Shown piece after piece: positions 16,633-26,352 of a DNA stretch of 64,000 bases; positions within the stretch are counted from its first letter, which is position 1, and each line of letters begins with the position of its first letter. Origin of the DNA: Cyclobacteriaceae bacterium. GTDB taxonomy: Bacteria; Bacteroidota; Bacteroidia; Cytophagales; Cyclobacteriaceae. Under the pieces are notes generated by a model. It made no database searches. It was not told the origin of the DNA and saw only the letters and a list, made by a program, of their open reading frames with translations. The translations under genes and the position numbers were made by a program. The DNA lies in the NCBI GenBank assembly GCA_028285685.1, contig JANQOR010000012.1, forward strand, positions 97,823-161,822, in the 5' to 3' direction.

Positions 16633-17475
16633 ATGAAATCAGTCCTTTTTGTACTTGCTAACCTCCTGATCCTAACTGCATGTGGGGATAAAAACAAAGA
16701 TTACATTGTAACCATCAAAACCTCATATGGGGATATGAAAGTGCTCCTTTATGACGAGACTCCCTTACATAAACAAAACTTCCTTGAGCTAGCACGATCC
16801 GGGCGTTTTGACAGCACTATTTTTCATAGAGTGATCAACGAGTTTATGATCCAGGGTGGCAATGTTTATGAAAAGGAGGGCACGCAGGAACCACAAGAGG
16901 CCCGTGTTCCAGCAGAAATTGTTGATGGATTTTTTCATAAAAAAGGAGAGCTTGCGGCAGCACGTCAGAGTGATCAAGTAAATCCGCAAAGAATGTCCTC
17001 TTCTTGTCAGTTTTATATTGTTCATGGAAAAGTGTATACCGAAGAGGAATTGACTGTTGATCAGGTGAAACTCAATCAGGCGATTAGCTCAATGCTTCAG
17101 CGAGACGGATATGATGATCTTAGGAATCAATTTTTGGAATTACAGCAGGCTAGAGAGTTTGACAAAATGAGCCAATTAGCCCTGGAATACAAGGAAGAGT
17201 GTGAACAAGTGATGAACATCGAATTGGATAGGGAGTTCGATCGAGACAGACTGGAGGCCTACACTACTGTAGGTGGCACTCCACATCTTGATGATGCGTA
17301 CACCGTTTTCGGTCGCGTTGTGGAAGGGCTCGATGTGATCGACAAGATCGCAGCAGTTGAAACACGACCAGTTGATCGTCCTGTGCAGCCGATTCACATG
17401 ACGATGGAAGTGGAAGAAGTTAGAAAAAAAGTGATTACAAAAAAATACGGTTACGTCTACGCCGATTCAAAATGA
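16633..17475 (+). CDS. Cyclophilin-type peptidyl-prolyl isomerase lipoprotein
   Basis: 280 residues with a lipoprotein signal ending LILTAC (Cys17). The cyclophilin domain is split. The N-terminal half holds FHRVINEFMIQGG and SSCQFYIVHG, and the C-terminal half holds DDAYTVFGRVVEGLDVIDKI. Between them lies a roughly 85-residue, mostly helical insertion (about 135-215) that is common in Bacteroidota homologues. It should catalyse proline isomerisation of proteins in the periplasm. Its stop overlaps the next ATG by four bases (17472-17475). Confidence 0.92.
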   Translation: MKSVLFVLANLLILTACGDKNKDYIVTIKTSYGDMKVLLYDETPLHKQNFLELARSGRFDSTIFHRVINEFMIQGGNVYEKEGTQEPQEARVPAEIVDGFFHKKGELAAARQSDQVNPQRMSSSCQFYIVHGKVYTEEELTVDQVKLNQAISSMLQRDGYDDLRNQFLELQQAREFDKMSQLALEYKEECEQVMNIELDREFDRDRLEAYTTVGGTPHLDDAYTVFGRVVEGLDVIDKIAAVETRPVDRPVQPIHMTMEVEEVRKKVITKKYGYVYADSK

Positions 17476-18371
17476 AACTTCTGATAACAGGCGCAAATGG
17501 ATTACTTGGTCAAAAATTGATCGAATATTACGGAAGTGATCCATCTGTTGAAGTTATCGCTACTGGAAAAGGTGCAAACAGAAGTCCACAGGGCAACTAT
17601 CAATATATATCCTTAGACATAACCTCGGAATCCGAGGTAAACTCAATTATCGGTATGTCTATGCCAGATGTGGTGGTCAATACTGCAGCAATGACCGATG
17701 TGGATATGTGTGAAATGGAAAAGGAGCAATGTTGGGATTTGAATGTCAACGCCGTTGGATACCTGATAAAAGCTTGTGAGGCAAGTGGAAGTCGTCTTAT
17801 CCATCTCTCCACCGATTTCATCTTCGATGGCGAAAATGGACCGTACGAGGAAGACGATTGGCCAAATCCCCAAAGCCACTATGCACAAAGTAAACTAGCT
17901 TCAGAGGAGCTTTTTCAAAAAACATATATCAAATGGACCATAGTCAGAACCATGCTTGTATACGGCATTGTGCATGACATGAATCGTTCGAACATTGTGC
18001 TGTGGGTAAAACAAAACCTAGAGCAGGGGAAGCCCATAAAGGTGGTAAATGATCAATGGCGAACCCCAACCCTGGCTGAAGATCTCGCCAAAGGCTGTGC
18101 ACTTGTTATTGAAAAAAACGCTGAGGGAATTTTCCATATTTCAGGAAAAGACACACTTACTCCTTATGAAATGGCGCTGCAAACTGCGATCTTTTTCAAG
18201 CTCAATCCATCACTAATTGAGGAGGTAGATGGTTCGATTTTCAGCCAGCCAGCAAAACGTCCTCAAAGAACTGGGTTCATATTGGATAAGGCGAGAAATG
18301 AACTGGGATATGAGCCTTCGTCCTTTAAGGAAGGATTAACACTCTTAAGATCACAACTGGAAAATGCTTGA
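17472..18371 (+). CDS. dTDP-4-dehydrorhamnose reductase-like SDR enzyme
   Basis: 299 residues of the extended SDR family. The NAD(P)-binding motif GANGLLGQ is at 7-14, the substrate loop has STDFIFDGENGPYEEDD, and the catalytic YAQSK (Tyr and Lys) lies near 137. This is the RmlD/RfbD pattern, which reduces dTDP-4-keto-L-rhamnose to dTDP-L-rhamnose. The other rml genes are not in the window, so another sugar nucleotide or a sulphur-related substrate cannot be excluded. It overlaps both neighbours (four and eight bases) in a tight operon. Confidence 0.85.
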   Translation: MKLLITGANGLLGQKLIEYYGSDPSVEVIATGKGANRSPQGNYQYISLDITSESEVNSIIGMSMPDVVVNTAAMTDVDMCEMEKEQCWDLNVNAVGYLIKACEASGSRLIHLSTDFIFDGENGPYEEDDWPNPQSHYAQSKLASEELFQKTYIKWTIVRTMLVYGIVHDMNRSNIVLWVKQNLEQGKPIKVVNDQWRTPTLAEDLAKGCALVIEKNAEGIFHISGKDTLTPYEMALQTAIFFKLNPSLIEEVDGSIFSQPAKRPQRTGFILDKARNELGYEPSSFKEGLTLLRSQLENA

Positions 18372-19254
18372 CGTAGTTGTCCTAACAGATGAGCGATTCG
18401 TAGCACCTAAGGATTCAAACGAATATACAACCAATGTAATGTTTGAAGACCAGCTGGTTATTACTGGTTTAATTAAAAAGGGGCTAGCTGTTAAAAAAGT
18501 AGCCTGGTCAGACCCGGATTTCGATTGGAGCACAACCAAGTATATCCTGTTCAGAACCACATGGGATTACCCAAACAGGTTTAACGAATTCGCCGATTGG
18601 TTGATGGATGTGGCGTTCAAGACAAAAATGATCAACTCCTATGATCTGGTTTCCTGGAATCTTGACAAACACTATCTCAATGATTTAAAATTCGAGGGCA
18701 TACATACCGTGGAAACCCATTTTATCCAACCAAAAGACGATCGAACACTTGCCCGAATTCATGAAGAGCTTGGTTGGGAGAAAACCGTGCTCAAACCAGC
18801 CGTTTCCGCCTCTGCAAAAAACACTTTCATGCTCTCTCAGGAAAATCTGGCTCAACATGAGGACACCTTCTCGAAGCTAATCTCAGATGAAGCCATGTTG
18901 CTGCAGCCTTTTTTGGATAGCATCCTTGAAAGAGGAGAAGTGTCCTTGATGCTGATTGGTGGTGAATTCACACATGCCGTCGTCAAAAAAGCCAAGCCTG
19001 GAGATTTTCGCGTCCAGGATGATTTTGGTGGCTCCGTTGAAGACTATGAACCCAGTCAAGAGGAAATTGACCTGGCTATCGCAGCGGTCAAAGCCTGTGA
19101 GACACTCCCAATCTATGCAAGAGTGGACATTGCTAATGATCCAGGTGGAGTTCCGGCGGTTATGGAACTTGAAATCATAGAGCCTGAAATGTGGTTCAGA
19201 AGAAATGCTGACGCAGCAGATAAATTGGCAGATGAAATTGCCAAATTATTCTGA
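18364..19254 (+). CDS. ATP-grasp domain enzyme
   Basis: 296 residues. The N-terminal third reads as the pre-ATP-grasp fold (LFRTTWDYPNRFNEF). The ATP-grasp core follows with KTVLKPAVSASAKNTFML, LLQPFLDSILERGEVSLML, KPGDFRVQDDFGGS and the metal-binding ELEIIEPEMWF. This is the glutathione-synthetase-like subgroup that includes cycloserine synthase DcsG. It joins a carboxylate to an amine or thiol through an acyl phosphate; the substrates are unknown. The start overlaps the upstream reductase by eight bases, which suggests a shared pathway or only shared expression. Confidence 0.83.
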   Translation: MLDVVVLTDERFVAPKDSNEYTTNVMFEDQLVITGLIKKGLAVKKVAWSDPDFDWSTTKYILFRTTWDYPNRFNEFADWLMDVAFKTKMINSYDLVSWNLDKHYLNDLKFEGIHTVETHFIQPKDDRTLARIHEELGWEKTVLKPAVSASAKNTFMLSQENLAQHEDTFSKLISDEAMLLQPFLDSILERGEVSLMLIGGEFTHAVVKKAKPGDFRVQDDFGGSVEDYEPSQEEIDLAIAAVKACETLPIYARVDIANDPGGVPAVMELEIIEPEMWFRRNADAADKLADEIAKLF

Positions 19255-19268
19255 CGTTGAACTATAAG

Positions 19269-19421
19269 ATGAAGTCAGACTGGCATCGAGATCAGTACTT
19301 TCCTAAAATCGCAGCGGGAAAACCGACTGAAAGGATTCCTGGTCGCGATACTATTCATGTCAGCAGTACTCGACCTGATCGCTCAGGTTGGTTACTTGAT
19401 CGGAGGAATTCCGAGGGGTAG
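19269..19421 (+). CDS. Possible small protein of 50 residues
   Basis: ATG at 19269 and TAG at 19419-19421 give 50 residues, beginning MKSDWHRDQYFPKIAAG and rich in Arg, Asp and Gly. It fits exactly between the ATP-grasp stop and the stop of the convergent deoD gene without overlapping either, and lies 14 bases after the former. I do not recognise the family and there is no strong ribosome site, so this may be chance. Confidence 0.35.
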   Translation: MKSDWHRDQYFPKIAAGKPTERIPGRDTIHVSSTRPDRSGWLLDRRNSEG

Positions 19422-19427
19422 GTAGAA

Positions 19428-20126
19428 TCAGATAATCTCAAGTGCGATCCGTGCCATATCCACTATTTTTTTCTCTCGATCCTCGGCTGGAGCCACCTCC
19501 TCAGTAATTAGATTATCACTTACTGTGAGAATTGTCAAGGCTCGCACATTTTTTCTGGCAGCAATTGTGTACAAAACAGCAGACTCCATTTCCACTCCCA
19601 AAACCCCATGGTCAGCCCATATCTTGTACCGATCGGGATTGTCATCATAGAAAGAGTCAGAGCTGAAAATAGGGGCAACTCTCGTATCAATCGAAAGTTC
19701 ACGTGCTTTATGATAGGCTTTATCAAGCAATTCAAAATTTGCCGTTGGAGAATAGTCCATCCCTCCAAATTTGTGTCGATTTATACTTGAATCAGTGTTT
19801 GCGCTAATTGCAAGTATGATCTCACCAAGCTCAATTTCTCGTTTTAGGCTGCCGCAGGTTCCAATGCGAATCAGGGTCTTGGCGCCATATTCGCTCACAA
19901 GCTCATTGACATAGATTGCTGTGGATGGAATACCCATCCCTGTCCCCTGAATTGAAATTTCGGTGCCCTTATAGGTGCCGGTAAACCCCAGCATATTTCG
20001 AACTTCATTGTAACACATGACATTTTCCAAGAAATTCTCGGCAATAAATTTTGCCCTGAGGGGATCTCCTGGTAGTAAAACTGTTTCTGCTATTTCGCCT
20101 TTTTTAGCACCAATATGGAAGCTCAT
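19428..20126 (-). CDS. deoD: Purine-nucleoside phosphorylase, DeoD type
   Basis: 232 residues from the ATG at 20126 (MSFHIGAKKGEIAETVLLPG). The frame stays open to 20198, but the extra 24 hydrophobic residues are not part of the family. Motifs are LLPGDPLRAKFIAENFLE, the ribose site ending GVEMESAVLYTIAA, and the catalytic Asp in TVSDNLIT. It splits purine (deoxy)nucleosides with phosphate to the base and (deoxy)ribose 1-phosphate, as a hexamer in the cytoplasm. It is divergent from a second nucleoside phosphorylase across 73 bases, so the pair may share control. Confidence 0.93.
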   Translation of the reverse strand: MSFHIGAKKGEIAETVLLPGDPLRAKFIAENFLENVMCYNEVRNMLGFTGTYKGTEISIQGTGMGIPSTAIYVNELVSEYGAKTLIRIGTCGSLKREIELGEIILAISANTDSSINRHKFGGMDYSPTANFELLDKAYHKARELSIDTRVAPIFSSDSFYDDNPDRYKIWADHGVLGVEMESAVLYTIAARKNVRALTILTVSDNLITEEVAPAEDREKKIVDMARIALEII

Positions 20127-20199
20127 AAGTCCGAATGGATTAGTGAACAATAGGTAAATTAGAATCAAACTAACTAATATTAATGGATCAAGACTCAAA

Positions 20200-21081
20200 A
20201 TGAACCGGGAAATTCTAGGAGACTCAGAACTTATACTGAATGCAGATGGCAGTGTTTATCATCTCAAATTGCGTGATGAGCATGTTGCTGACACGGTGAT
20301 TTTAGTAGGCGACCAGGGCCGGGTAGCAGAAGTTAGCAAGTTTTTTGATGTGATCGACAGCAAGATCCAGAACCGAGAATTCGTAACGCATTCTGGTAGT
20401 TACAAAGGTTCCCCAATTACAGCAATTTCGACGGGAATTGGCACGGATAACGTGGACATTGTTCTCAATGAATTACATGCTGCCGTCAATGTCGATCCTG
20501 TGACCAGGAAATTCAAAAAAGAGTTTCGGCGGTTGGATTTGATTCGAATTGGAACATCCGGTTCTCTGCAAGCCGATATCCCGGCAGGCGCTTATGTTGT
20601 ATCAGAATTTGGACTCGGGCTGGATGGTCTGATTTACTACTACAATTACTCTTTTGATGAGGTCGAAGCACCACTTAGGGCCAAGATCAATGATCACTTG
20701 AATTGGAATCCGAATTTGTCTGTACCCTACCTGGTTAAAGGTTCTCCCGAATTAATAGAAAAAATTGGGCATGGTATGATCAAGGGAATCACGGCAACTG
20801 CCTCCGGCTTTTACGGACCTCAAGGAAGGCATGTGGCGCTTCCGCTGAGCAACAAGAACATGAACGAGTCCTTGCAAAGTTTCTCCAACGGTGGGCACAG
20901 GATTGCAAATTTTGAAATGGAAACCTCTGCTTTGTATGGACTCGGAAAATTACTTGGTCATCGCTGCTGTACCTGTTGCCTCATTCTAGCTAATCGGGAA
21001 AAGAAAGAGTACATCGAAAATCACCAGGAAGCGATAAATAATCTTATAAGAACTGTTTTGGAACGGGTTGTTTCATTGTGA
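20200..21081 (+). CDS. Uridine-phosphorylase-like nucleoside phosphorylase
   Basis: 293 residues of the NP-I phosphorylase family. The phosphate and ribose sites are seen in ILVGDQGRVAEVSKFF, ISTGIGTDNVDIVLNEL, LIRIGTSGSLQADIPAG and NFEMETSALYGLG. This Bacteroidota form is longer than E. coli Udp (253 residues). It phosphorolyses uridine or another pyrimidine nucleoside. Together with the divergent DeoD gene, DeoC and the aldehyde dehydrogenase it forms a nucleoside-salvage cluster. A cysteine-rich patch (RCCTCC) near residue 252 is unusual. Confidence 0.88.
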   Translation: MNREILGDSELILNADGSVYHLKLRDEHVADTVILVGDQGRVAEVSKFFDVIDSKIQNREFVTHSGSYKGSPITAISTGIGTDNVDIVLNELHAAVNVDPVTRKFKKEFRRLDLIRIGTSGSLQADIPAGAYVVSEFGLGLDGLIYYYNYSFDEVEAPLRAKINDHLNWNPNLSVPYLVKGSPELIEKIGHGMIKGITATASGFYGPQGRHVALPLSNKNMNESLQSFSNGGHRIANFEMETSALYGLGKLLGHRCCTCCLILANREKKEYIENHQEAINNLIRTVLERVVSL

Positions 21082-21109
21082 GCAAAGGCAATCCTATCGC
21101 GAAATAGTA

Positions 21110-23500
21110 TCATGCTCCATATGGAATCCATATATTCTTGATTTGTGTGGCATTTCTAAGGAAGAACTCACCCTCGCCCTGGTCTGCGTCTAGCCAGTTG
21201 CGATACTTGCCATTGTTAACCCAGGTACGCTTCATGTTCTCGGCAGATTTTTCCTCAACGATTTTGCTACCATCTTTCGATCTGAAATACCAGATACCAT
21301 CGATATTATCATGATCTGCCAGGACCGGAGTAAGTGTTTTGTCTTTTCCAGTCACAATGTTAACCACACCTCCAGGAACATCTGATGTCTCTAGGACTTG
21401 GTAGAAATCAGTAGCAGAAAGTGGTGCTGTTTCGGAAGGAACCGCTAGTACTCGATTGCCCATCGCAATAGCCGGAACCACAGTCGAAATAAATCCAAGC
21501 AGAGGGAATTCATCAGGACACACAACACCTACCACACCTAAAGCTTCTGGCATGGCCAACGTTACATTCCTCGTTATGGTGTGATGCACTCTACCGTCAT
21601 ATTTATCTGCCATCGCAGCATACGTATAAATTCTCTGGATTGCACAATCAACCTCCTTGTTGGCATCTGATTTACTCAAACCCAGCGTTTGCTCCAGCCT
21701 AGCAGAAAACTCCTCAGCTCTGGCATAGAGATTTTCAGCTAGATAGTAGAGAACTTGCGCTCTGGCATGCCCCGTCATACTGGTCCAACTTCCTGCAGCC
21801 TGTGCCGCCTCCACAGCATTTCGAATGTCCTTTCGATTTCCTTCGCCGACTTCACCGACCAGGTTTTTTTTAAAATCCGACACGGATATGCTGTAACCAC
21901 CATCCGGGCGAGCTTGTTTGCCGCCGATGTACATCTTTGCCGTGCGATCAATCTGCGGCACCCCATTTTGTCCTACGGATTTTCCAGGTGCCTTCTTCGC
22001 ATTTCGAGCAATTGGCTTAGAGGAAAGTTGCTCCTCTGAACGCAATTTCATGTATTCGACGAGCCCTTCTCTTCCACCTTCGCGACCAAACCCTGATTCT
22101 CGGTAACCACCAAAGCCAGAAGCCGCATCAAATACATTCGTGCAATTGATCCAGACTGTTCCAGCCTTGATTCTTGGAGCCATATCAAGTGCAAGGTTGA
22201 TGTTTTCTGTCCAAACACTGGCGGCCAAACCATAGCGGGTGTTATTTGCCAACTGAAGCGCCTCTTCATGTGTACGGAATGTCATCGCAACCAAAACCGG
22301 TCCGAATATTTCCACCTGAGAGATTGTTGAAGCAGGTGTAACATCAGTGAAAAGAGAAGGCGGATAAAAGTACCCATCAGTAGGACATGCCCAGGATGGT
22401 TGCCATAACTTGCCTCCTTCATCTACTCCCTTTTGTACCAGGTCTTCAATGGTCTTTAGTTGCATGGGCGAAACAATAGCTCCAATATCCACGGCCTTAT
22501 CAAGAGAATTTCCGATCCGGAGCTTCTCCATGCGCGCTCTGATCTTCTTGTAGAGCTTTTCTGCGATACTTTCCTGAACCAGCAATCGCGATCCTGCACA
22601 ACATACCTGACCCTGGTTAAACCAGATGGCATCAACAACACCCTCCACCACACTATCCAGATCCGCGTCTTCAAAGACCATGAATGGTGACTTCCCGCCT
22701 AGTTCAAGTGATATTTTCTTCCCTGTACCCGCAGTCGCTCTCCTAATGATTCGTCCAACGCTAGTGGACCCCGTGAAAGCAATCTTGTCAACTCCCTTAT
22801 GTTCGACAAGCGCAGATCCGGCTTTATGATCTCCGTTGATCATATTTACAACGCCATCTGGAAGCCCTATTTGATGACAGATCTCTGCAAACAACAATGC
22901 AGTTAGCGGCGTATTTTCTGCTGGTTTCATAACCAACGTATTACCCATCGCAAGTGCGGGAGCAATCTTCCATGCCAGCATCATCATCGGAAAGTTCCAT
23001 GGTATGATCTGACCAATCACACCCAATTCCTTATAGTCTCTCAGCTCACTTTCCTTAAGTTGTGCCCATCCAGCATGATGATAAAAGTGACGTGCCACAA
23101 GTGGGATATCAATATCTCTTGTTTCTCGAATGGTCTTTCCATTGTCAAGGGATTCTAAGACGGAGAAAAGCCGTGAGTTTTTCTGAATCTGACGGGCAAT
23201 GGCATATAGGTATCGTGCTCGACCATGAGCACCAAGTTTCACCCATTCTGGCAGCGCTTTTCTGGCAGCTGCGACAGCCTTATCGACATCTTTAGTCCCT
23301 GCATCTGCAATCTTTGCCAATCGTTCGGTCGTAGCAGGATTTTCTGTATTAAAATATTTTTTAGACAATGGAGCTTGCCACTTCCCATTTATAAAAAGAT
23401 CAAACTTGCTGTTGTGATCTTTGATCCAATCGATGGCCGCCGACGAGCTTTCAGGTGCCGGACCGTACTCCATCTTTTCATATATCTCTTTGATATTCAT
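21110..23500 (-). CDS. Two-domain aldehyde dehydrogenase, ALDH16 type
   Basis: 796 residues, far longer than the usual 480-500. Residues 1-490 are a complete aldehyde dehydrogenase: Asn169 in PWNFP, Glu266 in LELGGK and the catalytic Cys300 in [11 protein letters not shown]. Residues 520-796 are a second, degenerate copy that retains a cofactor-fold segment ([19 protein letters not shown], then [14 protein letters not shown]) but lacks the catalytic Cys and Glu. This is the arrangement of ALDH16. The start is two bases after the deoC stop. The likely substrate is acetaldehyde or a related aldehyde released by DeoC, oxidised to the acid in the cytoplasm. That assignment comes from the context. 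Confidence 0.9.
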   Translation of the reverse strand: MNIKEIYEKMEYGPAPESSSAAIDWIKDHNSKFDLFINGKWQAPLSKKYFNTENPATTERLAKIADAGTKDVDKAVAAARKALPEWVKLGAHGRARYLYAIARQIQKNSRLFSVLESLDNGKTIRETRDIDIPLVARHFYHHAGWAQLKESELRDYKELGVIGQIIPWNFPMMMLAWKIAPALAMGNTLVMKPAENTPLTALLFAEICHQIGLPDGVVNMINGDHKAGSALVEHKGVDKIAFTGSTSVGRIIRRATAGTGKKISLELGGKSPFMVFEDADLDSVVEGVVDAIWFNQGQVCCAGSRLLVQESIAEKLYKKIRARMEKLRIGNSLDKAVDIGAIVSPMQLKTIEDLVQKGVDEGGKLWQPSWACPTDGYFYPPSLFTDVTPASTISQVEIFGPVLVAMTFRTHEEALQLANNTRYGLAASVWTENINLALDMAPRIKAGTVWINCTNVFDAASGFGGYRESGFGREGGREGLVEYMKLRSEEQLSSKPIARNAKKAPGKSVGQNGVPQIDRTAKMYIGGKQARPDGGYSISVSDFKKNLVGEVGEGNRKDIRNAVEAAQAAGSWTSMTGHARAQVLYYLAENLYARAEEFSARLEQTLGLSKSDANKEVDCAIQRIYTYAAMADKYDGRVHHTITRNVTLAMPEALGVVGVVCPDEFPLLGFISTVVPAIAMGNRVLAVPSETAPLSATDFYQVLETSDVPGGVVNIVTGKDKTLTPVLADHDNIDGIWYFRSKDGSKIVEEKSAENMKRTWVNNGKYRNWLDADQGEGEFFLRNATQIKNIWIPYGA

Positions 23501-23502
23501 AA

Positions 23503-24459
23503 TTATGCCATCGGGTGTCTATAGGAAGAAGAATACCTTCCTGTTATAAAATGCTCAAGTTGCCGCTCAATATCTCCTAGCAATCCGCTTGCTCCAAACC
23601 GGAACAATTCGGATGAAAGCCAATCATCCCCAAGCTCCTCCTTCATCAAAATGAGCCAATCCAGGGATTGCTTAGCTTTTCTTATTCCTCCAGCAGGCTT
23701 GAAGCCAACCTTAAAACCAGCATACTCAAAATACTCTCTCGCTGCTCTTGCCATTACTAAACTGACCGGAAGTGTGGCATTTACGCTTTCCTTTCCCGTA
23801 CTCGTTTTTATAAAATCAGCTCCGGCCATCATGCACACGTGACTTGCTTTCGAAACATTAGTGAGTGTACTTAACTCACCTGTGGCTAAGATCGTTTTTA
23901 GATGCGCCTCTCCGCATGCATCACGAAAGTCTTGTACTTCTTTGTATAAACCTCGCCAATCTCCAGTCAGCACCTTTCCTCTACTTATCACAATGTCAAT
24001 TTCACGCGCTCCAGCTTTAACTGAAGCCTTGATCTCCGCAATTTTCTGCCTATGGGTGATTTGTCCAGCGGGAAAGCCGGTAGAAACAGCGGCCACAGGA
24101 ATTCCAGATCCCTCCAGAGTCCTTACGGCTGTTTTGATCATGTTGTGATAGACACAAACAGCTCCTACCCTTAGTTCATGGCCTACAAAACCCAGAGCTT
24201 CCAATATGTCCTCCCGAACCGGACTCATCGCCTTTGAGCATAGTCGGATCACATTTCCCGGGGTGTCATCTCCTGCAAGTGTGGTGAGATCAATACAAGA
24301 AATGGCACGCAAAAGCCAGGCTGCCTGCCATTCTTTCTTCACTGTTCTCCTTTTGTTCATAGTAGACGCCCGCCGTTCGACCGCACTTCTATTAACTCGG
24401 ATCTCTTGTATCAAATCCAAATCCAGCGGCATCCCTTCATTCCTTTTAATAGCACTCAT
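23503..24459 (-). CDS. deoC: Deoxyribose-phosphate aldolase
   Basis: 318 residues from the ATG at 24459; starts at 24480 and 24537 are possible, but they add residues unlike the family. It is a TIM barrel with the Schiff-base lysine in FIKTSTGK and the second catalytic lysine in GFKPAGGIR. It cleaves 2-deoxyribose 5-phosphate to acetaldehyde and glyceraldehyde 3-phosphate. It is longer than E. coli DeoC (259 residues) and closer in size to the eukaryotic type. Two bases separate it from the ALDH16 gene, so product and next enzyme are co-expressed. Phosphopentomutase, which links it to DeoD, is not in the window. Confidence 0.93.
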   Translation of the reverse strand: MSAIKRNEGMPLDLDLIQEIRVNRSAVERRASTMNKRRTVKKEWQAAWLLRAISCIDLTTLAGDDTPGNVIRLCSKAMSPVREDILEALGFVGHELRVGAVCVYHNMIKTAVRTLEGSGIPVAAVSTGFPAGQITHRQKIAEIKASVKAGAREIDIVISRGKVLTGDWRGLYKEVQDFRDACGEAHLKTILATGELSTLTNVSKASHVCMMAGADFIKTSTGKESVNATLPVSLVMARAAREYFEYAGFKVGFKPAGGIRKAKQSLDWLILMKEELGDDWLSSELFRFGASGLLGDIERQLEHFITGRYSSSYRHPMA

Positions 24460-24554
24460 ATTTATCTTGATTATTCCCATCAAATGAGAATTCCTAATAC
24501 TAATGTACTGATTTCGGTGCTTTTTTAATGGGAACATCTCTTACACCGGAATCT

Positions 24555-25475
24555 CTATTTCAATTTGAATTTAAGAATGTATGTATCTGTAAGGTCCTCC
24601 TCGTTAATAAGCTGCATCTTTTCCTGATCCAGGTTATCTAATTGTGAGTTGGATAGACAGTAAACCCAACCATCTTTAATGTCGAATGTCGTTGGAATGT
24701 TAAACGTAGGATGGTTAACAAAAAGAGTATCCACACGATCTATTCCCGAGCCTTCATTGTCAAGGTAGAATCTTACAATGCAATGTTCTTCCGGGTTTCT
24801 TGACGCATTTTGAATGCCTATCAAGCTGTTCTGGTAATATTTCAGGCCGTCGATTGCCCTGGTAACTCCCAATTCATCCACCTCATTCACAAATTGGCCA
24901 GACAGCAAATCATAGATTCTAATTCCCTTTGTAAATGAGGCCATGTAAAGGGTTTGCTCATCATCAGACAGGGCAATCCCATTTGGATATTGTATTTCAT
25001 CGGACTCAATAAAAACAACCAATGAATCATTTTCAATCGTATAGATTCTGCTCCGATCAGAATCGGTAATGTACACCTTCCCTTTGCTTGTTACGGCTAA
25101 ATCATTTAGGAATGTTCTCGGAGTATCGGAGACAAGATAGTTTTGGAACAATTCCTCTTTTTCAATATCAATAATTTGGAAAACGGATTGATGTTTGGTA
25201 TTCGCAAGATTGTATAGCTTGCCATTCTTTTCCGTAATCCCAACACCACTAAACTCCCCTGTAAACCTCGTCCAGATCACTTTGGGCTCCGCCCCGTCTG
25301 AGTTCGCACGAATAATATTTTTAGCATAGATGTTGGACAAATAGATCTCTCCTGAAGGTCCAACGGCAATGCCTTCCGGGATAAGGGATTTCTGCGGAAC
25401 CATGATAATCTCAGTGTCAGGATTGCACGACATAGTGAAAAGCCCAATCAGTAAAAAGTTGCCAAATTTTTTCAT
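24555..25475 (-). CDS. SMP-30/NHL-like beta-propeller lipoprotein
   Basis: 306 residues from the ATG at 25475; the longer frame to 25511 would overlap pxpC. A lipoprotein signal ends FTMSC (Cys17 from this start). The propeller has blades such as VGPSGEIYLSNIYAKNIIRA, SDDEQTLYMASFTKGIRIYD and VTSKGKVYITDSDRSRIY, a gluconolactonase/SMP-30-like pattern. It starts 11 bases after the pxpC stop and probably lies at the end of the pxp operon. No metal site is obvious, so a binding role is as likely as lactonase activity. Confidence 0.8.
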   Translation of the reverse strand: MKKFGNFLLIGLFTMSCNPDTEIIMVPQKSLIPEGIAVGPSGEIYLSNIYAKNIIRANSDGAEPKVIWTRFTGEFSGVGITEKNGKLYNLANTKHQSVFQIIDIEKEELFQNYLVSDTPRTFLNDLAVTSKGKVYITDSDRSRIYTIENDSLVVFIESDEIQYPNGIALSDDEQTLYMASFTKGIRIYDLLSGQFVNEVDELGVTRAIDGLKYYQNSLIGIQNASRNPEEHCIVRFYLDNEGSGIDRVDTLFVNHPTFNIPTTFDIKDGWVYCLSNSQLDNLDQEKMQLINEEDLTDTYILKFKLK

Positions 25476-25485
25476 CAAATTAGAT

Positions 25486-26352
25486 TTAAGGAGTGGGCAA
25501 TGCGTAATCAATCAAAGTAAAATGAACCTTGCTCCCCGCCGAGAGCTGAGCTAACAATCCAAGGTCTTTATCAATAACTTTTCCAATTCGCGGATATCCA
25601 CCAGTTGTCTGACAGTCGTTCATTAGAATAATTGGAAGTCCATTTGAAGGCAATTGGATGGTACCGGGGATGACCGCTGAGGATATAATCTCTTTTCCAT
25701 CAACCCCAAGTGGATCTCCCTGTAATCTGATGCCCATTCGGTTGCTAGATGGATCGATACGGAATGTTTTTCTTTCCGGCAGATCCTTCAAAAATCGCCA
25801 TTCCGGACCTTTCATCATCCTGATTGTCTGAACCTCTTCTGACTGGACCGGTCTATCCACGGATCGATTTTGATGAGGTGATGCGTCCCTTGTTTCCAAC
25901 ACATCTCCCTTTTTCAAAGCTCTTCCATCAATACCACCAAACCCGGCCATTACATAGGTTGAGATACTACCAAAATCTACATTTCCAGTTAGTTTCCCAC
26001 CAATTCCAAGGTAGGAATAAACGCCCTTCAATGGTTTTGAAATAGTAAGAATATCGCTGGGTTTAAGCAGATGTGAATTGTTCATGGCAGCAGTTACATC
26101 GTTGATTTTCACGTCGACGGTAGCTCCTGTAATTCCAACAATAGTTTCCTCCTGTGCTTCAAGCTCTAATCCCTGGATGGCTGTTTCAACCACAGGGCAG
26201 TCCGAATTATTGGAAACAAGGTAATTCGCACTCATCATCGCTTCAACGTCCATCACTCCCGATTGAGGAATACCGTATTGTCGATGACCGAAACGACCTT
26301 TGTCCTGGATTGTGGATAAGGCACCGGCCTTAATCACCTTTAATTTTCCCAT
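25486..26352 (-). CDS. pxpC: 5-oxoprolinase subunit PxpC
   Basis: 288 residues of the biotin-dependent carboxyltransferase-like (KipA/AHS2) family. Typical segments are KAGALSTIQDKGRFGHRQYG, SGVMDVEAMMSANYLV, RMGIRLQGDPL and ILMNDCQTTGGYPRIGKV. With PxpA and PxpB it forms the ATP-dependent prokaryotic 5-oxoprolinase, which opens 5-oxoproline to glutamate. It overlaps pxpB by 13 bases. Confidence 0.93.
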   Translation of the reverse strand: MGKLKVIKAGALSTIQDKGRFGHRQYGIPQSGVMDVEAMMSANYLVSNNSDCPVVETAIQGLELEAQEETIVGITGATVDVKINDVTAAMNNSHLLKPSDILTISKPLKGVYSYLGIGGKLTGNVDFGSISTYVMAGFGGIDGRALKKGDVLETRDASPHQNRSVDRPVQSEEVQTIRMMKGPEWRFLKDLPERKTFRIDPSSNRMGIRLQGDPLGVDGKEIISSAVIPGTIQLPSNGLPIILMNDCQTTGGYPRIGKVIDKDLGLLAQLSAGSKVHFTLIDYALPTP

